In this document: positions 1 to 5,954 of the stretch, in pieces | Layout of the letters: each line of letters starts with the position of its first letter | Position numbering within the stretch: the stretch's first letter is position 1 | Assembly (NCBI RefSeq): GCF_015999265.1 | Contig: NZ_JAEAGR010000001.1 | Coordinates: 186,001-250,000 of the forward strand | DNA length: 64,000 nt | Direction: 5' to 3' | Source: Mobilitalea sibirica | GTDB lineage: Bacteria; Bacillota; Clostridia; Lachnospirales; Lachnospiraceae | Notes under the pieces: generated by a model | Told to the model about the DNA's origin: nothing | The model's database searches: none | The model's input: the letters and a program-made list of their open reading frames with translations, nothing else | Translations under genes and position numbers: made by a program

Positions 1-4
1 TAAG

Positions 5-826
5 TTGAATATAGCAGTTCTCAGTGGAAAGGGAGGAACCGGTAAAACAACTGTGTCTACGAACCTCGCTCTTGCAATGAATAGAAACTATGTTGATTGT
101 GATGTGGAAGAGCCGAACGGCTTCCTGTTTTTAAAACCGGAAGTAACTGCCAGGCAAGTTGTTACTGTAGGAGTTCCCGACATTGATAAAGCAAAATGTA
201 CTTTATGCGGGGCGTGCGCTAAGGTATGCCGTTTTCATGCTTTGGCAAAAGCGGGAAGTGATATTGTTATTTTTGAAAAACTATGTCATGATTGCAGCGC
301 CTGTAAGCTGGTATGCAAAGAAGATGCTTTAAGCTATCGAAGGCGAAATATAGGTATCATCGAGCAAGGGATCAGCAGAGGGATTGAATGTAGCGCCGGC
401 ATTTTAAATGTAGGGGAGCCTATGGCTGTACCTGTAATCAAAGAATTACTCAGTAAGTTGCAAAACAAGGATTATCTTATCGATTGTCCGCCGGGAACCT
501 CCTGTAATGTAGTAAATACGTTAAAATATGCGAATGCAGCTCTGCTGGTTACAGAACCGTCGCAGTTTGGACTCCATGATCTAAAATTGGCGATTGAACT
601 GGTGAAGCTCTATCACATTCCCTTTGGAGTAATTATTAATAAGGATGATGGGGATGAAAATTTTATAAAGGAGTATTGTAAAGAAAATCAGATTAAGTTA
701 CTGGGAGTCATACCATACAGTCAGGAGGCTGCGAAAGCTTATTCCATAGGCTGCATACTGTATGATAAACAGCCTTATACACAGATATTTGATCATATCA
801 GCATGGTAATAAAGGAGGCGCTTTGA
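5..826 (+). CDS. MinD-superfamily P-loop ATPase with inserted ferredoxin domain (first copy)
   Basis: A cytosolic ATPase of the Mrp/NBP35/MinD superfamily with a built-in 2x[4Fe-4S] ferredoxin module, a type found in anaerobes and tied to iron-sulfur or metal-cofactor handling; its substrate is unknown. The deviant Walker A motif GKGGTGKTT is at residues 9-17. Two CxxCxxC(x3)C clusters (CTLCGACAKVC and CHDCSACKLVC) follow at about residues 66-105, then the DCPPGTSC switch-type motif near 160. The TTG start gives the expected N-terminus, but only four bases precede it, so an upstream start cannot be excluded. It overlaps the second copy by one base, so the two are co-translated and may form a heterodimer. 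Confidence 0.85.
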   Translation: MNIAVLSGKGGTGKTTVSTNLALAMNRNYVDCDVEEPNGFLFLKPEVTARQVVTVGVPDIDKAKCTLCGACAKVCRFHALAKAGSDIVIFEKLCHDCSACKLVCKEDALSYRRRNIGIIEQGISRGIECSAGILNVGEPMAVPVIKELLSKLQNKDYLIDCPPGTSCNVVNTLKYANAALLVTEPSQFGLHDLKLAIELVKLYHIPFGVIINKDDGDENFIKEYCKENQIKLLGVIPYSQEAAKAYSIGCILYDKQPYTQIFDHISMVIKEAL

Positions 827-1710
827 TGGAACTGGTTATCCTAAGCGGTAAGGGAGGAACAGGCAAAACGACTGTAGTGGCAGCCTTATCGGAACTATCT
901 GGGGGAGCCGTTAGAATTGATTGTGATGTCGATGCTCCGAATCTGTATCTGTATTATCAGGGCGATGATATCGACCAAGATAGTTTTTACGGTGGACTAA
1001 AGGCAATCATTGATGAAGGAAGATGTATTGGTTGTGGAGTCTGCGAACAGATTTGCAGATTTGACGCCATCCGGTTACCGATGATTGATGGTTTTTCCTG
1101 TGAGGGTTGCGGTGCTTGTGTTTTAGTATGTCCCCAGCATGCAATTCGGCTGGTGGATGAAAAAACAGCAGATACATTTATCACCAAAACAGATACCGGT
1201 ATTATATCCAGAGCCAGAATGGAGATCGGAAGTGATGGTTCCGGTAAGTTAGTAACGTTCTTAAGAAAGAACAGTAAGCAATTTGAACCGGATAATTCCC
1301 TAACATTAATTGACGGATCACCGGGTATTGGATGCACCGTGATATCCTCTATTACAGGAGCGGATGCTGCTTTAATTGTTACAGAGCCGACGCAGTCAGG
1401 ACTTTCGGATTTAAAAAGGATATTAGAACTTACAAAACATTTTGATCTTCTTACTATGGTTTGTATTAATAAATATGATATTAACGAAGAAATGTCAAAA
1501 AAAATTGAGGATTTTGTCAGAGAGGCTGATATCCCTATGGCAGGTAAAATTCCCTTTGATAAAACCGTTATGGTTGCTCTTAACCAATTAAGGCCGATCA
1601 CAAAATTTAATGAAAGTCCGGCAAATAAAGCAATAGTTAGAATGTGGGACTGTATTACAAAACATTTATCAGATGAATGTGGATATATGCATAAATACCC
1701 CTCGTTATAA
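826..1710 (+). CDS. MinD-superfamily P-loop ATPase with inserted ferredoxin domain (second copy)
   Basis: Paralogue of the preceding gene and probably its partner subunit. Walker A GKGGTGKTT lies at the N-terminus, two ferredoxin cysteine clusters (CIGCGVCEQIC and CEGCGACVLVC) sit at about residues 65-105, and DGSPGIGC replaces the DCPPGTSC of the first copy. The ATG at 826 is preferred over a TTG three bases upstream because AAAGGAGG lies seven bases before it. The ATG shares its A with the stop of the upstream gene. The 294-residue length is normal for the family. NifX-like, DUF134, MBL and DUF5320 genes downstream are recurrent neighbours of such ATPases in anaerobes; the function of the set is not established. 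Confidence 0.85.
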   Translation: MELVILSGKGGTGKTTVVAALSELSGGAVRIDCDVDAPNLYLYYQGDDIDQDSFYGGLKAIIDEGRCIGCGVCEQICRFDAIRLPMIDGFSCEGCGACVLVCPQHAIRLVDEKTADTFITKTDTGIISRARMEIGSDGSGKLVTFLRKNSKQFEPDNSLTLIDGSPGIGCTVISSITGADAALIVTEPTQSGLSDLKRILELTKHFDLLTMVCINKYDINEEMSKKIEDFVREADIPMAGKIPFDKTVMVALNQLRPITKFNESPANKAIVRMWDCITKHLSDECGYMHKYPSL

Positions 1711-1863
1711 AAGTTTATTTTAGAAGTAAAAATTAAAAAGCCGTAACTATGCTATTTTAATGTAAAAATATTATCGAATTTATATTATGAAAAATTAGAA
1801 AAGATATGACTTAACAAAACATACGCTATTTTTTATAAAATATTAAAAATGGAGGAATATGAA

Positions 1864-2217
1864 ATGAAAATTGCAATTGCTAGTGATGGAGTGATGGTAA
1901 GCGGACATTTTGGTCATTGTGAGGGGTTTACGGTCTATGAAGTTGTAAAAGATAAAATCACCGATAAGGTGTTTGCGAAAAATCCCGGTCACAGACCCGG
2001 TTTTTTACCGGTGTTTTTACATGAGTTAGGCGTAAAGGTAATCATAGCAGGAGGTATGGGAGAAACGGCTCAGCAGTTGTTTTATGAGAATGGGATCGAG
2101 GTTTACACCGGTGCTAGGGGAAACTGTGATGCGGTTGCCAATCATTTTATAACGGGGCAATTAAAATCTACCGGCAGTGTGTGCCGGGAACATGCCCATG
2201 AGGGAAATTGTGGTTAA
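1864..2217 (+). CDS. NifX/NifB-type dinitrogenase iron-molybdenum cofactor domain protein
   Basis: Small (117 aa) protein of the NifX/NafY/NifB-C-terminal family, which binds iron-sulfur or Fe-Mo cofactor precursors. The N-terminus MKIAIASDG followed by a GHFGHCEGF segment and a central glycine-rich IIAGGMGETA stretch are characteristic. The C-terminus carries CREHAHEGNCG, possible extra metal ligands. The start at 1864 is chosen over an in-frame ATG at 1849 because GGAGG (1851-1855) is ideally placed for 1864 and lies inside the longer reading. No nif structural genes are present here, so a general metallocofactor carrier role with the adjacent MinD-like ATPases is more likely than nitrogen fixation. 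Confidence 0.88.
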   Translation: MKIAIASDGVMVSGHFGHCEGFTVYEVVKDKITDKVFAKNPGHRPGFLPVFLHELGVKVIIAGGMGETAQQLFYENGIEVYTGARGNCDAVANHFITGQLKSTGSVCREHAHEGNCG

Positions 2218-2365
2218 AACCTTGCATAGCCTCTTTATTTACGAACGATGTAGTGCTATGATTAGATTAAAAGGATTATTATAAGCACCGTTAAGTAAAT
2301 AAATGAAAGGCTGAATATGTGGGTGAAAATCATATGATGGCCTTAGTAAATGCTAGGAGGAAGCT

Positions 2366-2806
2366 ATGCCAAGACCAACAAAATTTCGTAGAGTTGAATT
2401 TTTTCCAAAGGATACCTATTTTGCACCCTCAGGAAGGCCAAGATGCGAACTGGAGGAAATCACTCTTAAGGTAGAAGAGCTGGAGGCTATGAGGTTAAAG
2501 GATATCGAGGAGCTTAATCAGGAGGAATGTGCAGAAAGGATGCAGGTATCTAGGCAGACCTTCCAAAATATAATTGATGCGGCCAGAAAAAAAGTAGCCA
2601 TTGCTTTAAGCGAAGGAAAAGCAATTCATATCAGTGGTGGCAACTATACAACCGGCCAATGCAGATTTAAGTGCTATGATTGCGATTCTCTTTATGAGAT
2701 AAATTATGCACAGGATAAGGAAGTCTGTCCTAAGTGCCAATCTACAAATGTCAGATGTAGTAAAAAATCAGAATTCTGTAACAAATGGTGCAAAGGCAAA
2801 AGGTAG
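2366..2806 (+). CDS. DUF134 family HTH protein with C-terminal zinc ribbon
   Basis: DUF134 protein (146 aa), a predicted DNA-binding regulator found beside MinD/NifX-type genes. The N-terminal half contains the family signature MPRPTKFRRVEF and a sigma-70 region-4-like helix-turn-helix (residues about 35-75, LNQEECAERMQVSRQTFQNI). The C-terminal part has CxxC pairs (CYDC, CPKC) and further cysteines (CSKKSEFCNKWC), consistent with metal binding. The ribosome binding site is AGGAGG six bases upstream. The stop is four bases before the MBL-fold gene, indicating translational coupling. It is the best candidate for a local regulator of this cluster. Confidence 0.85.
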   Translation: MPRPTKFRRVEFFPKDTYFAPSGRPRCELEEITLKVEELEAMRLKDIEELNQEECAERMQVSRQTFQNIIDAARKKVAIALSEGKAIHISGGNYTTGQCRFKCYDCDSLYEINYAQDKEVCPKCQSTNVRCSKKSEFCNKWCKGKR

Positions 2807-2810
2807 GATT

Positions 2811-3647
2811 ATGAAGTTAACTATAACGACATTAATAGAAAATCATTCGGACGAGGAGAGGCATTTGGCCAGTGAGCATGGGCTATCTCTCTTTATTGAA
2901 GTTGACGATTATAAAATATTGTTTGATACCGGACAAAGCGGAGCATTTCTTGCAAATGCCGACAAACTCAATATAGATCTGTCCACAGTACAGGATGTCG
3001 TCATAAGTCACGGGCATTATGATCATAGCGGAGGGTTTGAATCGTTGATAAATGCAGTTGGTATGGTTCCTAAGCTGATTGTTGGTGAAGGATTTTTTAT
3101 ACCAAAGTATAAAAAGTTAAGTGACGATCAATACAAATTTAACGGAAACTTATTTGACGCCGAATATATAAAGAAGAAACAAATTCCGCTTCGTATTGTG
3201 ACAGAAGACATCACTTATCTTAGAGATGAAATTTTTCTGTTTAAGAATTTTGAGCAAAGAACCGGATTTGAACAGCTTAATCCCAACTTTTATAAGGAGC
3301 ATAACGGTCGATATCTACAAGATGATTTTATGGATGAGCTTGTGTTGGGTATCATAACGGATAAAGGTTTGGTCTTAATTGTTGGGTGTTCTCATGTCGG
3401 CATTATCAATATTCTTAAGACAATTAAAAAAAGAATACACCTACCTATTTTTGCAGTAATTGGAGGTACCCATCTTGTGGATGCGGATGAAGAAAGAATT
3501 CGTCATACCATTGATAGTTTTAAAGAGATGGATATTCGACTTGTGGCTGTATCCCATTGTACGGGAGAGGAAGGAAGTAAAACAATACAAAAGGAGCTAA
3601 AGGATTGCTATATATTTAATCATACCGGTAACCGAATTATTATCTGA
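2811..3647 (+). CDS. MBL-fold metallo-hydrolase (COG1237-like)
   Basis: A 278-aa metallo-beta-lactamase-fold hydrolase resembling the group often annotated as dihydropterin/aminobenzene phosphate synthase-like. The metal-binding HGHYDH motif is at residues 67-72, with later conserved histidines in GCSHVGI, GGTHL and SHCTGEE. Substrate unknown. The ATG at 2811 gives MKLTITTLIENH, typical of the family; the longer in-frame reading upstream lies inside the DUF134 gene and is rejected. It follows DUF134 by four bases and is the last gene before a strong terminator, so it probably ends the first operon of the cluster. Confidence 0.85.
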   Translation: MKLTITTLIENHSDEERHLASEHGLSLFIEVDDYKILFDTGQSGAFLANADKLNIDLSTVQDVVISHGHYDHSGGFESLINAVGMVPKLIVGEGFFIPKYKKLSDDQYKFNGNLFDAEYIKKKQIPLRIVTEDITYLRDEIFLFKNFEQRTGFEQLNPNFYKEHNGRYLQDDFMDELVLGIITDKGLVLIVGCSHVGIINILKTIKKRIHLPIFAVIGGTHLVDADEERIRHTIDSFKEMDIRLVAVSHCTGEEGSKTIQKELKDCYIFNHTGNRIII

Positions 3648-3653
3648 CAGGTG

Positions 3654-3686
3654 TCTGCCCTTCAAATTAGGAGGGCAGATTTTTTG
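3654..3686 (+). terminator. Intrinsic terminator after the MBL-fold gene
   Basis: CTGCCCT and AGGGCAG form a seven-bp GC-rich stem around a ten-base loop, followed by ATTTTTTGG. It lies seven bases after the stop codon and ends the MinD-NifX-DUF134-MBL set. Confidence 0.85.
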
Positions 3687-3695
3687 GTTATTAAG

Positions 3696-3882
3696 GTTAG
3701 GGTGTCAAAAGATTATTGAATTCGTGATACAAACATAGTTTACTCCGGCACGCTCTCGCTTGGATGAAGTACGTAGTGGTACATAAGACCGCAAAACACG
3801 CGGTCTAAGTACCAAAGACTTCATACAGTTGTTCACTAAACTACGTTTGCATCACTCAGAATAAAGCTTTTGACACCCTAAC
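3696..3882. repeat. 187-nt long imperfect palindromic element
   Basis: Perfect 16-bp terminal arms GTTAGGGTGTCAAAAG (3696-3711) and CTTTTGACACCCTAAC (3867-3882) enclose further complementary segments: tagttta/taaacta, and near the centre a stem of GGTACATAAGACCGC against GCGGTCTAAGTACC. There is no ORF inside. The structure resembles a miniature inverted-repeat element or a large hairpin-forming intergenic repeat. A diverged partial copy of its right half lies at 56830-56886, which supports a dispersed repeat rather than a one-off terminator. Confidence 0.75.
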
Positions 3883-3902
3883 TTTTTATAAGAAAAATTG
3901 TC

Positions 3903-3942
3903 ACCAGTTATTGACATATGCCAATAACTGGTTTAATATAAT
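3903..3942 (+). promoter_or_regulatory. Candidate promoter and operator for the DUF5320 pair
   Basis: A perfect 11-bp inverted repeat (ACCAGTTATTG at 3903-3913, CAATAACTGGT at 3922-3932) overlaps a TTGACA -35 (3912-3917), with TAATAT 16 bases or TATAAT 19 bases downstream. The word CATATGCCAATAA occurs at 3916-3928 and again at 3950-3962. The arrangement suggests a repressor or activator site over the promoter of the two small genes that follow. Confidence 0.5.
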
Positions 3943-4000
3943 AATGAGCATATGCCAATAATAACATTAAATCTTCATATCAATTTTGGAGGTGATTATT

Positions 4001-4240
4001 ATGCCACGAGGAGATGGAAGCGGCCCAATCGGACTTGGAGCTATGACCGGACGGAGTGCCGGCTTTTGCGCAGGCTTTCAAGTGCCTGGTTATCGAAATC
4101 CATTTCCGATAAGAGGGCAAAGAAACGCCGGAAGGAGCCATGGCTTAAGCAGACATATTTGTAGAGCAAGTCTTATTCCGGGCAGTATTTACTTGTTGTA
4201 TCGGCTATTAGAATACAGGAGAAGACAAAGACAGAAATAA
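4001..4240 (+). CDS. DUF5320 family small protein (first copy)
   Basis: A 79-aa protein starting MPRGDGSGPIGLG, the hallmark of DUF5320 proteins that accompany MinD-like ATPase/NifX clusters; function unknown. The N-terminal 30 residues are rich in Gly, Ser and Arg and contain one Cys in GFCAGF; the C-terminus is basic (YRRRQRQK). The start at 4001 follows GGAGGTGAT. The first 70 bases, including the ribosome binding site, are nearly identical to the next gene, so this is a tandem duplicate. Unlike its neighbour it lacks the acidic coiled-coil tail normally seen in the family and may be a shortened copy. Confidence 0.75.
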   Translation: MPRGDGSGPIGLGAMTGRSAGFCAGFQVPGYRNPFPIRGQRNAGRSHGLSRHICRASLIPGSIYLLYRLLEYRRRQRQK

Positions 4241-4260
4241 TCGGGAAGGAGGTGATTACT

Positions 4261-4581
4261 ATGCCAAGAGGAGATGGAAGCGGTCCGATTGGACTTGGAG
4301 CTAAGACTGGACGGGGTGCCGGTTTTTGTTCCGGTTATACAACACCGGGGTACGCTAACTTTGTTGGAAGACCGATCTATGGTTATGGAAGGGGTAATCG
4401 AAGATTTCATTATCCAACAGGGATATACGGACAGAGACATTTTAGACATCCGGATTATGATGAAAGGTATACGTCGGATTATGATGAAAAAGAGTTTCTG
4501 ACCAGACAGGCGAAATATCTGGAAGAACAGCTTCGTTTTGTGAGGAAAAACCTTTCAAAATACGAAGAAGATGACAAATAA
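4261..4581 (+). CDS. DUF5320 family small protein (second copy)
   Basis: A 106-aa DUF5320 protein. The N-terminal MPRGDGSGPIGLGAKTGRGAG block is followed by a Tyr/Gly/Arg-rich middle and a charged helical C-terminus (about residues 77-106, EFLTRQAKYLEEQLRFVRKN) that could form a coiled coil. This matches the usual family layout. GGAGGTGAT lies immediately upstream and the gene starts 20 bases after the first copy stops, so both are on one transcript. A role as accessory or scaffold to the neighbouring Fe-S ATPases is an inference from recurrent gene neighbourhood only. Confidence 0.8.
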   Translation: MPRGDGSGPIGLGAKTGRGAGFCSGYTTPGYANFVGRPIYGYGRGNRRFHYPTGIYGQRHFRHPDYDERYTSDYDEKEFLTRQAKYLEEQLRFVRKNLSKYEEDDK

Positions 4582-4679
4582 GCTTAATAACAGTTATATA
4601 TGAATTATTTATGATAAATTAACTTTTTTGCCTATCACAATTAGATAGAGGTTATTTTTATGAGGGTTGCAACTGTTGG

Positions 4680-4708
4680 TTGACAAATTGCAAGGTTCAG
4701 TTTATTGT
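4680..4708 (+). promoter_or_regulatory. Probable promoter of the HTH gene
   Basis: TTGACA (4680-4685), a 17-base spacer and TATTGT (4703-4708). A short inverted pair AATATA (4712-4717)/TATATT (4728-4733) just downstream could be an operator. Confidence 0.45.
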
Positions 4709-4751
4709 CTTAATATACCGATTTTGCTATATTGTGGGTAGGAGGTGGCAT

Positions 4752-5537
4752 ATGAAATTTTCTGATAAGCTAATTCAAATAAGAAGAGAAAAAGGTTATT
4801 CACAGGAACAGCTGGCAGACCTGTTAAATGTATCCCGTCAATCAGTCAGTAAGTGGGAAGCGGGACAGTCCACACCGGAGCTGAATAAACTGATTTCAAT
4901 AGCCGACATATTTAACGTCACAATCGACAATCTCGTTCGTGAGGAGCTGGAGGTACGCCCTCAAAATCACACACTGGATCAAAATACCCAAACACAGGAT
5001 ACAACAGCATCATCAGCCTGTTCTTCATCTCGTATGGTTCCGTGTTATTGGTTTTATGAATATAAGAGTAAAACGACAATATTCGGCATTCCCTTAGTTC
5101 ATATTAAAAATGGTTACGGTATGCAGGTGGCAAAAGGAATCATAGCAATTGGATATATAGCAATAGGAGTCGTAAGTATCGGCGGTATTGCCCTGGGGGG
5201 ATTATGCTTAGGAGGTTTAGGCTTAGGTCTTATTGCTTTGGGCGGATTTGCACTTGGTGGTTTTAGTTTCGGAGGATTATCCTTAGGAATTATTGCAACA
5301 GGAGGTATAGCGGTTGGGATATATTCTATCGGAGGAATTGCCTTAGCGTCACAGGTTGCAGTCGGAGGATTAGCATTTGGGGAAACTGCAGTTGGGGCTG
5401 ATCCCAGCGGGGAACATGTTTTGAAAGTCACCGATGCAGTATCAAGCTCTGAAATACAGAACTTTATTCTGGAACATAATCCAAGAATTTGGAGGCCTTT
5501 ACTTAAATTGCTTTCTGTATTAAGCAAAATCAGATAA
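4752..5537 (+). CDS. XRE-family HTH protein with glycine-rich pentapeptide-like repeat domain
   Basis: Residues 1-60 form a canonical XRE/Cro helix-turn-helix (SQEQLADLLNVSRQSVSKWE). After a polar linker, residues about 130-216 consist of a repeating five-residue unit close to [I/L/F]-[A/S/C]-[L/I/F]-G-[G/x] (for example IALGG, FALGG, FSFGG), hydrophobic enough to sit in or on a membrane or to form a beta-solenoid. The start at 4752 follows GGAGGTGG; an in-frame extension upstream lacks a binding site. The ligand and targets are unknown. It is probably autoregulatory and may act on its neighbours, but nothing in the sequence proves this. Confidence 0.8.
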   Translation: MKFSDKLIQIRREKGYSQEQLADLLNVSRQSVSKWEAGQSTPELNKLISIADIFNVTIDNLVREELEVRPQNHTLDQNTQTQDTTASSACSSSRMVPCYWFYEYKSKTTIFGIPLVHIKNGYGMQVAKGIIAIGYIAIGVVSIGGIALGGLCLGGLGLGLIALGGFALGGFSFGGLSLGIIATGGIAVGIYSIGGIALASQVAVGGLAFGETAVGADPSGEHVLKVTDAVSSSEIQNFILEHNPRIWRPLLKLLSVLSKIR

Positions 5538-5542
5538 TGGGC

Positions 5543-5571
5543 TTGACATTAGACATAATTTAACATAAGAT
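5543..5571 (+). promoter_or_regulatory. Probable promoter of the ABC-F leader region
   Basis: TTGACA (5543-5548), a 17-base spacer and TAAGAT (5566-5571). It would start transcription about 380 bases before the ABC-F gene, leaving a long leader containing a small ORF and a terminator. Confidence 0.5.
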
Positions 5572-5604
5572 AATATAAGAATTCTATGAAAGGGAAAAGA
5601 ATTG

Positions 5605-5733
5605 ATGAACAATACACTTAGATGGATTAAATTTGAAGCTATTATGATCGCAAATTCTGCAATTAACGGGATAAGTGCGCCCAAATTTAATAGCTTTCAT
5701 CTTAACCATATAAGTTTATTGGAGATTTTTTGA
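5605..5733 (+). CDS. Possible 42-aa leader peptide upstream of the ABC-F gene
   Basis: ATG at 5605 with AAAGGGA nine bases upstream opens a 42-codon frame (MNNTLRWIKF...SLLEIF). It lies between a promoter and an intrinsic terminator that precede the ABC-F gene. This is the architecture of antibiotic-responsive attenuators that control ABC-F resistance genes in Firmicutes, where ribosome stalling on a leader ORF changes RNA folding. The peptide is not recognised and coding potential is modest, so this call rests mainly on context. Confidence 0.4.
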   Translation: MNNTLRWIKFEAIMIANSAINGISAPKFNSFHLNHISLLEIF

Positions 5734-5769
5734 TAAATAGATAGTAAGAATTTAGATTATTTATAAAAT

Positions 5770-5798
5770 CCCAAGGCTTATTGGCTTTGGGTTTTTTT
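5770..5798 (+). terminator. Intrinsic terminator in the ABC-F leader (possible attenuator)
   Basis: CCCAAGGC pairs with GCTTTGGG (one G-T pair) around a six-base loop, followed by seven T. It is placed after the leader ORF and before the ABC-F start, so it could act as an antibiotic-controlled attenuator. A second perfect 10-bp inverted repeat, GTTCTTTAAG (5856-5865)/CTTAAAGAAC (5883-5892), lies between it and the gene. Confidence 0.7.
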
Positions 5799-5954
5799 GT
5801 GTTCATAAAAAGGGGTAAGGATTATCGATAGCTAATAAATCTTAATATGATAAGCGTTCTTTAAGGTTGTAGAAGAGCTTTTCTTAAAGAACTTGTAGAA
5901 ATGATCTATGTGATACAGAAAGATAGTAGAGTGAAAGAGAGGATAATAAATAAA

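Noticed and set aside
987-1601. 204-codon minus-strand frame opposite the second MinD-like gene
   Set aside because: The plus strand encodes a full Fe-S ATPase with all motifs; the reverse frame shows no domain and no start signal.
5114-5527. Long minus-strand reading frame opposite the glycine repeat of the HTH gene
   Set aside because: It mirrors the repetitive GGN-rich codons of the plus-strand gene, has Pro/Ile-rich composition without any family resemblance, and no ribosome binding site.
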